The position numbers were made by a program, and so were the translations under genes. The notes beneath the pieces were generated by a model that was not told the origin of the DNA, searched no databases, and saw only the letters and a list, made by a program, of their open reading frames with translations. Shown piece by piece: positions 8,369 through 15,743 of a stretch of DNA of 21,978 bases (position 1 is the stretch's first letter; each line of letters begins with the position of its first letter). Origin of the DNA: JAUWMV01 sp964562425 (GTDB lineage: Bacteria; UBP14; UBA6098; B30-G16); contig CAZLTJ010000029.1 in NCBI GenBank assembly GCA_964562425.1, forward strand, positions 1-21,978. The letters are read 5' to 3'.

Positions 8369-8440
8369 AGGCGGCGATCGGACTTGAACCGATGAATCGA
8401 GGCTTTGCAGGCCTCTGCCTTACCGCTTGGCTACGCCGCC
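8369..8440 (-). tRNA. tRNA-Cys (anticodon GCA)
   Basis: Read on the minus strand, the acceptor stem GGCGGCG/CGCCGCC is perfect. The anticodon arm is GAGGC-CTGCAAA-GCCTC, giving anticodon GCA. The T-arm is ATCGG-TTCAAGT-CCGAT and the variable loop is short (five bases). The discriminator is U, as expected for tRNA-Cys. The 3' CCA is not encoded, so a CCA-adding enzyme is needed. It lies 147 bases downstream of tRNA-Gly on the same strand, and the kinase gene follows. Confidence 0.97.
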
Positions 8441-8587
8441 AGTATATTAGCGATTTTCAGGGGTAATAATAAATTGTACGCTTGAAATTTACAAGAAAAT
8501 CTTTAAGACATAAAACTTCAAGCCTCTCACGATAATATCAGTTAGTTATATCATATAAAATTAAGTCGAAATCCCAAGAGTAACAAA

Positions 8588-8660
8588 AGCGGGAGACGGG
8601 ATTTGAACCCGCGACAGCCACCTTGGCAAGGTGGTGCTCTACCAGCTGAGCTACTCCCGC
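8588..8660 (-). tRNA. tRNA-Gly (anticodon GCC)
   Basis: On the minus strand the acceptor stem is GCGGGAG/CTCCCGC and the D-arm is GCTC...GAGC. The anticodon arm is CCACC-TTGCCAA-GGTGG (anticodon GCC), and the T-arm is GCGGG-TTCAAAT-CCCGT with one G-U pair. The discriminator is U, normal for bacterial tRNA-Gly. The CCA end is not encoded. It is the first of the two minus-strand tRNAs. Confidence 0.97.
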
Positions 8661-8670
8661 ATGGAATTAG

Positions 8671-8699
8671 AAAGTATTTTCACATAGCATTTAAGTCAA
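8671..8699 (-). promoter_or_regulatory. Possible promoter of tRNA-Gly
   Basis: On the minus strand TTGACT (plus-strand bases 8694-8699) and TACTTT (8671-8676) are separated by exactly 17 bases. The -10 ends ten bases before the mature tRNA 5' end. The -35 is good and the -10 is weak. The position fits a tRNA promoter, which may also transcribe tRNA-Cys. Confidence 0.4.
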
Positions 8700-8803
8700 G
8701 GGAAAATGTTTAATTGGAAGTCTTAGACTTTACGTTTTTCTATAATATTTAGAATTATTCCAAAATTTCCCGATTAAAAACTTTTTTATTTCTTATCTAT
8801 AAA

Positions 8804-8823
8804 AATGTTGTATAATGTTGTGT
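8804..8823 (+). promoter_or_regulatory. Tandem 10-base repeat overlapping a TATAAT, upstream of the metallopeptidase
   Basis: Two adjacent 10-base units, AATGTTGTAT and AATGTTGTGT, form a direct repeat of one helical turn. A perfect TATAAT (8811-8816) spans their junction. No good -35 is seen 16-18 bases upstream (the region is T-rich). If it is the -10, the leader to the ATG at 8893 would be about 70 bases. Confidence 0.35.
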
Positions 8824-8892
8824 AAAATAAAGTTCAAACTTTGTATGAAGTGAAATTTAACTTTGAAAATTAAATAAATCGGAGGTTTTATC

Positions 8893-11800
8893 ATGTATAA
8901 GTTGTTGTTTATGACTGTGTTACTCGTAGTAAGTTTGTCATTTGGATTTGTTGCATACGATGCCGGTCTTCCTGAAGTTAATGTGGATTATCCCAAAGCA
9001 GTAAACATTTCAGGTTTAGAACGCCTTAACATTAATGATATATTAACGATAAAAGTTAAAGTTGATCCTATTGGTGGAAATGTAGTACACATGATACCAG
9101 AATCTATTGCTACGAAATTTAATAAAATCGACAATGCACAGGATGCTGTAAGTGCTGCTTTTGATTTTGCTAGAACATATCCTTCCTTGATTGGAGTATC
9201 ACCTGAAAACCTTAGTTACCAACGCTCAGAAAAGATAAGAAAATTCTGGTATGTTACACTTGACCAGCATTACAACGGAACATCGGTTATTGGAGGCAAT
9301 GCTGAATTCAGGATAAATGATAAAGGTGAAGTATTCTTCTATCACAGTGGCATAAAACCTATGGATAAACCACTTGTATCAGAAACAATTAGCAAATCCA
9401 AAGCATTAGATCATGCGATAGAATTCTTGGGTGTAAGCGATTATGAACTAAGAGAATCGCATATTCGAATTGGTGCTATTCCAAATGGTAAGAAATATGA
9501 AGGAAAATATGTATGGTGGCTTAAGATAATGATAAACAAACCCTTAGCATTATACATAATCTGGGTTGATGCTCAGACAGGCGAGGTTTTACGCGCACTT
9601 AACGAACTCCCAACACTATCCGGGAAGGTGGAAATACAATATCATCCGGAATTCTCGGATGATACGATGCAAGTAGGAAACATGAAATACGCTTTTTTGC
9701 AAGTTAACGGCACAGGTGCTTACACCGATTCTTTTGGAAATTATTCAGTAGCTGGAAGCACACCACCTTTTAATTTTCACCCAAAGCTATATGGAAACTA
9801 CTGTGAGGTAACTCGTAATAGCACGAACCCAAGTTCTAATATGGATACAACAGTCACTGGTCCCATATATGATCATTTATGGTGTACCCCGCCTGCAATA
9901 GAAAACGAAATAAATATGTACTATCATGTAAATGTAGTTCACGATTTCGTTAAGAACTATCTGGGTTATTCAAGTATGGATTATAGAGTTAAGGGGAATG
10001 TAAGCGATTCCAGAATTCGAGATAATGCATTCTCAGATGGAGTGAATATAAATTTCGGAGTTCCTAATAGATACAATGATCTATCGATGCACGCAGATGT
10101 GGTCTATCATGAATATCAACACTTGGTTACTGGGAGAATATACAGTGGTGTATCTTTCCCCTATTCAGGAGAATCTGGAGCAATAAACGAAGCCCTGTCT
10201 GATTATTTTCCGTGTTCATTCCTAAACGATCCTTTAATGGGAAATAGAGTTAATCCCTCCGCTCCAAGTTACTATATGAGGAATTTGAATAATGGATTGA
10301 TGTATCCAACAGATATAGTAGGTGAAGTACATTATGACAGTAGAATAATTTCTGCAGTTTGGTGGCAGATTCGAACTGCATTGGGTATCGGATACACCGA
10401 CTCTCTTGTACACCGAACGCGATTCGGACATCCCGTTAATTTCGAGGAATATTTGGATGAGATGTTAGTAGCAGATGACGACGATGGGGACCTATCCAAC
10501 GGAACACCAAATTCAGAAGCAATATTTCTTGCATATAACAATCATGGCATAGGACCGGAAAAATTAATGGCCATCACCCATAGATGCATAGGTGATCAGG
10601 AGGATACAACTGGGGAATACTTTGTTAGTGCTAAAATATTCACAGTATTAGAAATCGATTCTACAGCTTTTTGTTACTATGTTAACTCTCCTCCTTGGAG
10701 CTGCACTACTTTAACATACACTGGTTCCACATGGGTTGCAAATATCCCAGCTCAGCAACTAAACTCCCGAGTATATTACCATTTTTATATCAAAGCACCC
10801 AGTGGGTTCGATGTTAAAGAACCCCCAGGAGCTGGCTCTTTTTCTTTCCGTGTTAGAAAAGATACAATTCCACCTATAGTAAATCACACACCAATTGTTA
10901 ATGCATCCCTTTCAATATGGCCACCAGAGGTTGTAGCTCAAGCAACTGATAATGGTTCTGTTCGAGGCGTAACGTTGGAATACTCAATAAATGGAACTTT
11001 ACAGCTTGCTATTCCATTTTCATACGATTACTATGAAGATATATGGATAACCAATTTCCCAACAACTTTTCCTAGTATTAATGACACAATAGATTATAGA
11101 ATTATAGCCACAGATAACTCCGCTGCTGCAAATGTAGGTTTCGCTCCCGATAGTATTTCTATGTTTAGGTTTATTGTCACATTAAGCTTTTTTGAAGATG
11201 TAGAAACCGGTGCTCCCGGTTGGCGAGATTACAGCGTAACCTCAACATATACAAACCAATGGCACGTTTCTACAGCAAGGAAACTCAGTGGTAGTCACAG
11301 CTTTAAATGTGGTGGAACTGGACATGCAGATTATGCCGATGGTTTGGATGCTGGACTTATGACACCTGTAATTTTCGTTTCCGATGAAGATACTCTTTTC
11401 TTCTATTATTGGATCGACGCTGAAAATGATGATACTCGTCCAGGATATGCTTGGGATGGTGGAATTGTCGAGGTTAATCTTGTAGGCACAGAAGAATGGA
11501 GACAGTTAGATCCAATTGGTCATTATCCATATAGGACACGAAGTAATCTTGCATCACCATTTGCGGCTAATACACCTTGTTATTCCGGTACTCAGGATTG
11601 GAACTTAGCTGTTTTTCCGTTGGATTTTCTTGGTTATGTGAAATTCAGGTTTAGATTTGGGAGCGACGCTCATATAACAGGTGAAGGTTGGTATATCGAC
11701 GATATAAGAACAACAAACTGGACATTTGGTCCTTGGATAGAAGAGCAAATTACACACCATCCTCAAAGTATTAACATCGATATTACTCCGAATCCTTTTA

Positions 11801-12024
11801 ATTCATCTGTTTCCTTTTCAATTCTTGTCCCCGAAGATGGTTTGATTTCAGTAGTTGTTATGGATATTGTAGGGAAGCATAACTACACAGTTTACAAAGG
11901 CGAAGTTAATGCAGGAATACTTGGACTTACTTGGCAACCATCTGATATTCCAGCAGGCATATACCTTGTTCGTGTCAGAAATAACGATTATGAAACTGTA
12001 AAAAAGATATATTACATTAAGTAA
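8893..12024 (+). CDS. Secreted multidomain zinc metallopeptidase (M4/M36-like) with type IX secretion C-terminal domain
   Basis: This 1043-residue exported peptidase starts after a CGGAGG ribosome site. Residues 1 to about 21 are a signal peptide. A fungalysin/thermolysin propeptide (FTP) domain (about 85-160, with YNGTSVIGGNAEF) and a PepSY-like segment (about 165-240) follow. The catalytic domain has HEYQH (406-410) and a downstream Glu in GAINEALSDYF (E433), the gluzincin zinc-ligand pattern. Residues near 526-539 carry the aspartate-rich, probably calcium-binding DDDDGDLSNGTP. A beta-rich domain starts at DTIPPIV (657). A carbohydrate-binding or immune-inhibitor-A-like domain starts near FFEDVETGAPGW (766) and ends with GWYIDDI. 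From 964, ITPNPFNSSVSFSI begins a type IX-like sorting domain. It probably acts on or outside the cell surface in proteolysis and nutrient uptake. M36 versus M4 cannot be settled by eye. Confidence 0.9.
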   Translation: MYKLLFMTVLLVVSLSFGFVAYDAGLPEVNVDYPKAVNISGLERLNINDILTIKVKVDPIGGNVVHMIPESIATKFNKIDNAQDAVSAAFDFARTYPSLIGVSPENLSYQRSEKIRKFWYVTLDQHYNGTSVIGGNAEFRINDKGEVFFYHSGIKPMDKPLVSETISKSKALDHAIEFLGVSDYELRESHIRIGAIPNGKKYEGKYVWWLKIMINKPLALYIIWVDAQTGEVLRALNELPTLSGKVEIQYHPEFSDDTMQVGNMKYAFLQVNGTGAYTDSFGNYSVAGSTPPFNFHPKLYGNYCEVTRNSTNPSSNMDTTVTGPIYDHLWCTPPAIENEINMYYHVNVVHDFVKNYLGYSSMDYRVKGNVSDSRIRDNAFSDGVNINFGVPNRYNDLSMHADVVYHEYQHLVTGRIYSGVSFPYSGESGAINEALSDYFPCSFLNDPLMGNRVNPSAPSYYMRNLNNGLMYPTDIVGEVHYDSRIISAVWWQIRTALGIGYTDSLVHRTRFGHPVNFEEYLDEMLVADDDDGDLSNGTPNSEAIFLAYNNHGIGPEKLMAITHRCIGDQEDTTGEYFVSAKIFTVLEIDSTAFCYYVNSPPWSCTTLTYTGSTWVANIPAQQLNSRVYYHFYIKAPSGFDVKEPPGAGSFSFRVRKDTIPPIVNHTPIVNASLSIWPPEVVAQATDNGSVRGVTLEYSINGTLQLAIPFSYDYYEDIWITNFPTTFPSINDTIDYRIIATDNSAAANVGFAPDSISMFRFIVTLSFFEDVETGAPGWRDYSVTSTYTNQWHVSTARKLSGSHSFKCGGTGHADYADGLDAGLMTPVIFVSDEDTLFFYYWIDAENDDTRPGYAWDGGIVEVNLVGTEEWRQLDPIGHYPYRTRSNLASPFAANTPCYSGTQDWNLAVFPLDFLGYVKFRFRFGSDAHITGEGWYIDDIRTTNWTFGPWIEEQITHHPQSINIDITPNPFNSSVSFSILVPEDGLISVVVMDIVGKHNYTVYKGEVNAGILGLTWQPSDIPAGIYLVRVRNNDYETVKKIYYIK

Positions 12025-12106
12025 TATTAGGTTGACATAATCATAGGTTTCTATAAAGAAATAATTATCTATCATAGAGAACCGATAAAAATGAAATAAT
12101 CAGATC

Positions 12107-12137
12107 AGACGGCTCATCGAAAAACGTTGAGTCGTCT
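12107..12137 (+). terminator. Strong stem-loop between the metallopeptidase and nadC; terminator-like or leader hairpin
   Basis: The arms AGACGGCTCA (12107-12116) and TGAGTCGTCT (12128-12137) pair over ten positions with one G-U. Two more C-G pairs can form inside, around an AAAAA loop. The downstream tract (TCTGTAATT) is a poor U-run, so termination efficiency is doubtful. It ends only 11 bases before the nadC ATG, so it may affect nadC translation rather than, or as well as, ending the upstream transcript. Confidence 0.45.
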
Positions 12138-12148
12138 TCTGTAATTAC

Positions 12149-13000
12149 ATGAAGATTAATAGATTTTACATATATCGATTAGTAGGCGATGAACTCGAGA
12201 GGGATATCGGTGTTGGGGACATAACAACGACCTCGATTGTGCCACCGTATCTTCAAACAACCGGACAGATAATATGCCGCAGTTGTGGTATTCTCGCTGG
12301 AATTGAATTTGCAAAAGCAACCTTCGCAATTGTCGATGATTCCATCAACTTCGATATTCATTATAATGACGGCGAAGAATTAACCACTGGAGATGTCGTT
12401 GTAAAACTATCCGGTTCTGCTCATTCCATCCTAACAGCGGAACGAACTGCTTTAAATTTTCTTGGGCATTTATCAGGTATTGCAACTCGAACTGCGAATT
12501 TTGTTAAAGCTGTCGAGGGAACTGGAACTGCAATTCTTGATACGAGAAAAACTATACCAGGACTAAGACTTGCTGAGAAATACGCCGTTAAATGCGGTGG
12601 TGGCGAAAACCACAGAATGGGGCTTTATGATATGATACTCGTTAAGGACAATCACATTACCGCTGCTGGTGGAATAACCCAGGCATTGACTTTACTTTAT
12701 TCAAAAGGCAAACCTAATGTTCCTGTTGAGATCGAGGTTAGCAATCTTCGAGAATTAGAGCAAGCTCTTACGAGCCCGGTGGATAGAATAATGTTAGATA
12801 ACTTCACACCCGAAATGACACAACAAGCCGTAAAACTTCGGAAAGAAAAAAACTCGGAAATATCCTTTGAGTCCAGTGGCGGAATAAATATCGATACAGT
12901 ACTAGATTATGCAGAGATAGGAGTCGAATTCATATCGATAGGAGCAATAATTCATTCAGCACCACAGTTCGACCTGTCACTCGAGTTAGAAATGAAATAG
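12149..13000 (+). CDS. nadC: Nicotinate-nucleotide pyrophosphorylase (carboxylating), quinolinate phosphoribosyltransferase
   Basis: NadC converts quinolinate and PRPP to nicotinate mononucleotide, CO2 and pyrophosphate in de novo NAD synthesis. The length (283 residues) is normal. Motifs in order: LERDIGVGDITTTSIV at about 17-32, ERTALNFLGHLSGIAT near 97-112, and LDTRKTIPGLRLAEKYAV beginning at residue 130. GGGENHRMGLYDMILVKDNHI follows, then LDNFTPE and ESSGGIN in the C-terminal barrel. The substrate-binding Arg and Lys of the LDTRKT motif and the GGGxNHR loop are intact. No SD is visible before the ATG, and a stable stem-loop ends 11 bases upstream. nadA and nadB are not in the window, so the gene stands alone. 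Confidence 0.96.
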   Translation: MKINRFYIYRLVGDELERDIGVGDITTTSIVPPYLQTTGQIICRSCGILAGIEFAKATFAIVDDSINFDIHYNDGEELTTGDVVVKLSGSAHSILTAERTALNFLGHLSGIATRTANFVKAVEGTGTAILDTRKTIPGLRLAEKYAVKCGGGENHRMGLYDMILVKDNHITAAGGITQALTLLYSKGKPNVPVEIEVSNLRELEQALTSPVDRIMLDNFTPEMTQQAVKLRKEKNSEISFESSGGINIDTVLDYAEIGVEFISIGAIIHSAPQFDLSLELEMK

Positions 13001-13115
13001 TGTTTATGACCTTAAGGATTTTGATTTAAAGGAAAATTATAAACTAGCTATTACAGAGCTTATCCAAGAAGTTAAAATTGTGTGAGCCTTCGAAAATAAG
13101 TGAAAATTTTAACAC

Positions 13116-13146
13116 TTGACTATTTAGTAATTATTCAAATTATTAA
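13116..13146 (+). promoter_or_regulatory. Possible promoter of the ytxH-ytxG pair
   Basis: TTGACT (13116-13121) is followed by AT-rich -10 candidates: ATTATT at a 17-base spacing (13139-13144), or TATTAA at 19 (13141-13146). Either would place the start a few bases before the leader structure at 13164-13199. The -10 is uncertain. Confidence 0.35.
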
Positions 13147-13163
13147 TACTGGTAGAAAATAAA

Positions 13164-13199
13164 GAGGATCACCTCCACACAATAAATAAAGTAAGGAGG
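13164..13199 (+). promoter_or_regulatory. ytxH leader with anti-SD mimic and two exclusive pairings
   Basis: GGATCACCTCC (13166-13176) is identical to the 3' end of bacterial 16S rRNA, including the anti-SD core. Its CCTCC (13172-13176) can pair with the gene's own SD GGAGG (13195-13199) across an 18-base loop. Alternatively, CCTC (13172-13175) can pair with GAGG (13164-13167) around an AUCA tetraloop, which would leave the SD free. The two folds exclude each other. The pairings are read from the sequence; a regulatory role is inference. Confidence 0.4.
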
Positions 13200-13205
13200 A
13201 AAGAG

Positions 13206-13496
13206 ATGGCTGATAAAAGTGGTGTAGATACATTCATTGCCGGTTTTTTAATCGGTGGAGTTATTGGAGCAGGATTAGCACTGTTATTCGCACCAGCATC
13301 GGGACGTGAAACAAGAGAATATCTTGGTCGCCAAGCCGGTCAAGCATTGGATGAAGGAAAACATGAAATCGACAAGATTCGCAATATCATCCAAGTGGAA
13401 TTAGCTAAGCTTGCTGAAACTAAAGAGTCATTAAAAGAAGCTATTCAAAAGGGCTCAGAAACATATAAAAGCAAAAAACAGGGAGAAATAGATTGA
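13206..13496 (+). CDS. ytxH: YtxH-domain small membrane protein
   Basis: This 96-residue protein has an N-terminal glycine-rich membrane segment (about residues 10-30, GFLIGGVIGAGLALLFAP). The YtxH hallmark APxSGRETRE comes next, and then a charged, probably helical cytoplasmic tail. YtxH proteins are small membrane-anchored proteins found with general stress genes in Bacillus; their biochemical function is not established. The start follows a strong AAGGAGG (13193-13199) at a good distance. Its stop overlaps the start of the next gene (TTGA), so the two are probably translationally coupled. That gene is a YtxG-like protein, as in the Bacillus ytxGH order reversed. Confidence 0.85.
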   Translation: MADKSGVDTFIAGFLIGGVIGAGLALLFAPASGRETREYLGRQAGQALDEGKHEIDKIRNIIQVELAKLAETKESLKEAIQKGSETYKSKKQGEID

Positions 13497-13870
13497 GTCC
13501 AGAAACCTGGATAGCAATAGGCGTTTGGGTAATAGCACTGGGTTCTTTGATATTTTCTATTGTAGCTTTTTGTACATGGTTGAAACTTAGAAAGTGGATA
13601 GATAGAACCAAAGCTGATATAAAGGATATTAATACTAACCTGACTGCTTTTTTAAATGATACTCAAAAAATCCTTAAAATCTTAGATGAAAATCTCGAAC
13701 ATACTCGTGATATTTTAGCGATAGCCCAAGATTCAATCCAAAATGTTTCTCGATTCACATCCAAAATAGATAATTCAACAATACCACAAATCACTGCTGG
13801 AGTATTTGGTTTAATAAAGGGATTCAATCTTATCAAAAATCTTTTTACAAGACGACATCAAAAGCAGTAA
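13493..13870 (+). CDS. DUF948 (YtxG-like) membrane protein
   Basis: This 125-residue protein starts at a TTG that overlaps the ytxH stop by four bases. GGGAG about ten bases upstream inside ytxH supports it. A single N-terminal membrane segment (about 7-29) is followed by a long amphipathic helical region. Heptad-like hydrophobics recur there (ADIKDINTNLTAFLNDTQKI, then ILDENLEHTRDILAIAQDSI), and the C-terminus is basic (KNLFTRRHQKQ). This matches DUF948/YtxG proteins, which are thought to form a coiled coil at the membrane. The tight link to ytxH suggests a joint envelope or stress role, but no specific activity is known. Confidence 0.75.
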   Translation: MSPETWIAIGVWVIALGSLIFSIVAFCTWLKLRKWIDRTKADIKDINTNLTAFLNDTQKILKILDENLEHTRDILAIAQDSIQNVSRFTSKIDNSTIPQITAGVFGLIKGFNLIKNLFTRRHQKQ

Positions 13871-13946
13871 AACTTAAATGGTGCTCGATAACCACTTTTG
13901 TCTAAGTTTTCCAACTCAGACAATATAAAATATTGATTTAAAACAC

Positions 13947-14882
13947 ATGAAAATCGCAGTAATTTATGGGGGAAATTCCGAAGAAGCGAAGGTATCAAAC
14001 GATACCGGAAATGCGATTGCCAATGGCTTAGCAAAAAAGGGGCATATTGTAAAATCTTTTGAAATTCCTGAACCGAAATTAATTTCAATTTTAAATCAGC
14101 TAAAACAATATGATGTCATATTTATTGGGTATCATGGCGGATTTGGTGAAAACGGAAGAATACAGGCGATTTTTGAACTTCAAGATATTTGTTTTACCGG
14201 CTCAGACTCTCAGGCTTCAGTAATGTGTATGAACAAGATATTTTCCAAACTGATCTTTCAAGCAATCGACATCCCAACACCTAAATGGACGACTGTAGAA
14301 TCATCTACAAGGACAGATAAAGCAATCGATGCGATTTTCGAATTTAAATTGAATTTACCCCTTGTTGTAAAACCACCAAATCAAGGCTCTACAATCGGAG
14401 TTACGATCGCACACACGAAGGAAGATCTTGTAAAAGGACTTGAAATTGCTAAACCATATAGTGATAAAATTTTAATTGAAGAATATATTGCCGGACGTGA
14501 AATAACTGTTGCTATGTTTAACGATATGCCTTTACCTGTTGTTGAGATCGTTCCTGAGAGTGGATTTTATAATTATGAGCACAAATATACAAAAGGGAAA
14601 AGTGAATATTTGGTACCTGCACCGATTTCAACTAATGTATTTTCCCGAGCACAAAATTTAGCATTAAAAGCGTATCAGACACTGGGATGCAGGCACTACG
14701 CAAGAGTGGATTTTAGGTTATCGCATGATGATAAATTATTTTGCCTTGAAGTTAATACTCTGCCGGGGATGACCGACTTATCATTAGTGCCTATGGCAGC
14801 TAAAGCAGTGGGTATTGATTTCCCGTCGTTAGTTGAAAAAATTGCGATAATAGCAAAAAACTCCGGAGGTAATAATGTATAA
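13947..14882 (+). CDS. ddl: D-alanine--D-alanine ligase
   Basis: Ddl joins two D-alanines with ATP hydrolysis to supply the terminal dipeptide of the peptidoglycan precursor. This 311-residue ATP-grasp protein shows GGNSEEAKVS (8-17; E13 aligns with the catalytic Glu of DdlB), HGGFGENGRIQ (63-73) and the K-P-x-x-x-GST ATP-binding loop (142-149). The omega loop YEHKY (210-214) has the Lys-Tyr pair expected for alanine rather than lactate as second substrate. The metal/phosphate site is ARVDF (252-256) and LEVNTLPGMT (267-276). No SD precedes the ATG. The stop lies eight bases inside ssb. No mur or fts genes are near, unlike many bacteria, but peptidoglycan synthesis is implied. Confidence 0.94.
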   Translation: MKIAVIYGGNSEEAKVSNDTGNAIANGLAKKGHIVKSFEIPEPKLISILNQLKQYDVIFIGYHGGFGENGRIQAIFELQDICFTGSDSQASVMCMNKIFSKLIFQAIDIPTPKWTTVESSTRTDKAIDAIFEFKLNLPLVVKPPNQGSTIGVTIAHTKEDLVKGLEIAKPYSDKILIEEYIAGREITVAMFNDMPLPVVEIVPESGFYNYEHKYTKGKSEYLVPAPISTNVFSRAQNLALKAYQTLGCRHYARVDFRLSHDDKLFCLEVNTLPGMTDLSLVPMAAKAVGIDFPSLVEKIAIIAKNSGGNNV

Positions 14883-15330
14883 CAAAGTTATTCTGATTGG
14901 ACACCTTGGCGCGGATGCTGAAGTTAGATATTCACAAGGTGGAGAAACAGCCATTATAAAATTTAAAATGGCTACCAATCGAAAATGGAGGGATAAATCA
15001 GGTGAATGGAAAGAGGATACTCAATGGCATTCTATAGTTCACTTCACTAAATCTCCCGATAGAAAAGCGGAAAGGCTAAAAAAAGGCGCTCTTGTTTTTG
15101 TTGATGGAGATATTAGATACAGCACCTGGGATGATAAGGATGGAATAACTCACTATCAAACGGAAATTCGCGCATTCAAGGTTACGCCTTTAACTCCCAG
15201 AGAAGTGCAGGCAGGAGATTTCAAGCAATCTGAATTTGAGCAAACAGAATCAAAACCTAAGTTTGAAGATAAGGGACCAGCAAGCACCAAAGAGGAGTCG
15301 TTTGGTGTGGATGATGATATGCCATTTTGA
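14875..15330 (+). CDS. ssb: Single-stranded DNA-binding protein
   Basis: SSB coats single-stranded DNA in replication, repair and recombination, and recruits partner proteins through its acidic tail. This 151-residue protein has an OB fold (about 1-108). It opens MYNKVILIGHLGADAEVRYS, followed by FKMATNRKWRDKSGEWKEDTQWH. A charged, flexible linker (about 109-143) follows and the protein ends in DDDMPF, the classical partner-binding tip. GGAGG sits just upstream inside ddl, fixing the start and giving an eight-base overlap with that gene. The usual partner genes rpsF and rpsR are not adjacent, so this is a non-standard location. Confidence 0.95.
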   Translation: MYNKVILIGHLGADAEVRYSQGGETAIIKFKMATNRKWRDKSGEWKEDTQWHSIVHFTKSPDRKAERLKKGALVFVDGDIRYSTWDDKDGITHYQTEIRAFKVTPLTPREVQAGDFKQSEFEQTESKPKFEDKGPASTKEESFGVDDDMPF

Positions 15331-15386
15331 CCATTTTAACCAGAATTTAAGGTACTTAAATAATAAATGCTTCGTAATGCAATTTA

Positions 15387-15743
15387 ATGAGGTTGCCCAC
15401 AGTAAAACGAAGGAAAGAAATCGAACTTCTTTTCTCGACTGAACAAAGGATTAAAGGCTCATATTTAGAGATAAGACGCACATTAAATGAAGGAGATGCA
15501 AGATTCCTATTCGTAATATCAAAGAAATGTGGCAATGCTCCCAGAAGAAACCGCATCAGAAGAATTTTGAGGGAATGGCTGAGAAAAAATTATTATAAAT
15601 TTCAAGCTGGAAATATATGGATGATTCGAGTTTCACCAGAGACGAAATGCGTTTCATATAACAAGTTATCCATAACTTTACGACGAGAACTGGTGGAACT
15701 TTTAAGCAAATTAATTGAAAAGGATATCGATGTCGAGGTTTGA
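15387..15743 (+). CDS. rnpA: Ribonuclease P protein component
   Basis: RnpA is the basic protein partner of the RNase P RNA that removes the 5' leader of pre-tRNAs. The 118-residue length is normal. The hallmark is the RNR motif KKCGNAPRRNRIRRILREWLR (46-66), preceded by RFLFVIS (the central strand) and an N-terminal RRKEIELLF segment. Lys/Arg are abundant throughout. The expected GK(A/S) before the RNR box reads GNAP here, a mild departure. No SD is visible before the ATG. rnpA is normally between rpmH and yidC near the origin; here it lies between ssb and rpe and overlaps the start of rpe by 14 bases. The RNA component is not in the window. Confidence 0.9.
   Translation: MRLPTVKRRKEIELLFSTEQRIKGSYLEIRRTLNEGDARFLFVISKKCGNAPRRNRIRRILREWLRKNYYKFQAGNIWMIRVSPETKCVSYNKLSITLRRELVELLSKLIEKDIDVEV

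Noticed and set aside
12996..13085. 30-codon protein-like stretch just after nadC (reads YDLKDFDLKENYKLAITELI)
   Set aside because: It is bounded by stops and has no usable start codon. It could be a remnant of a lost gene, but the length is too short to support that.
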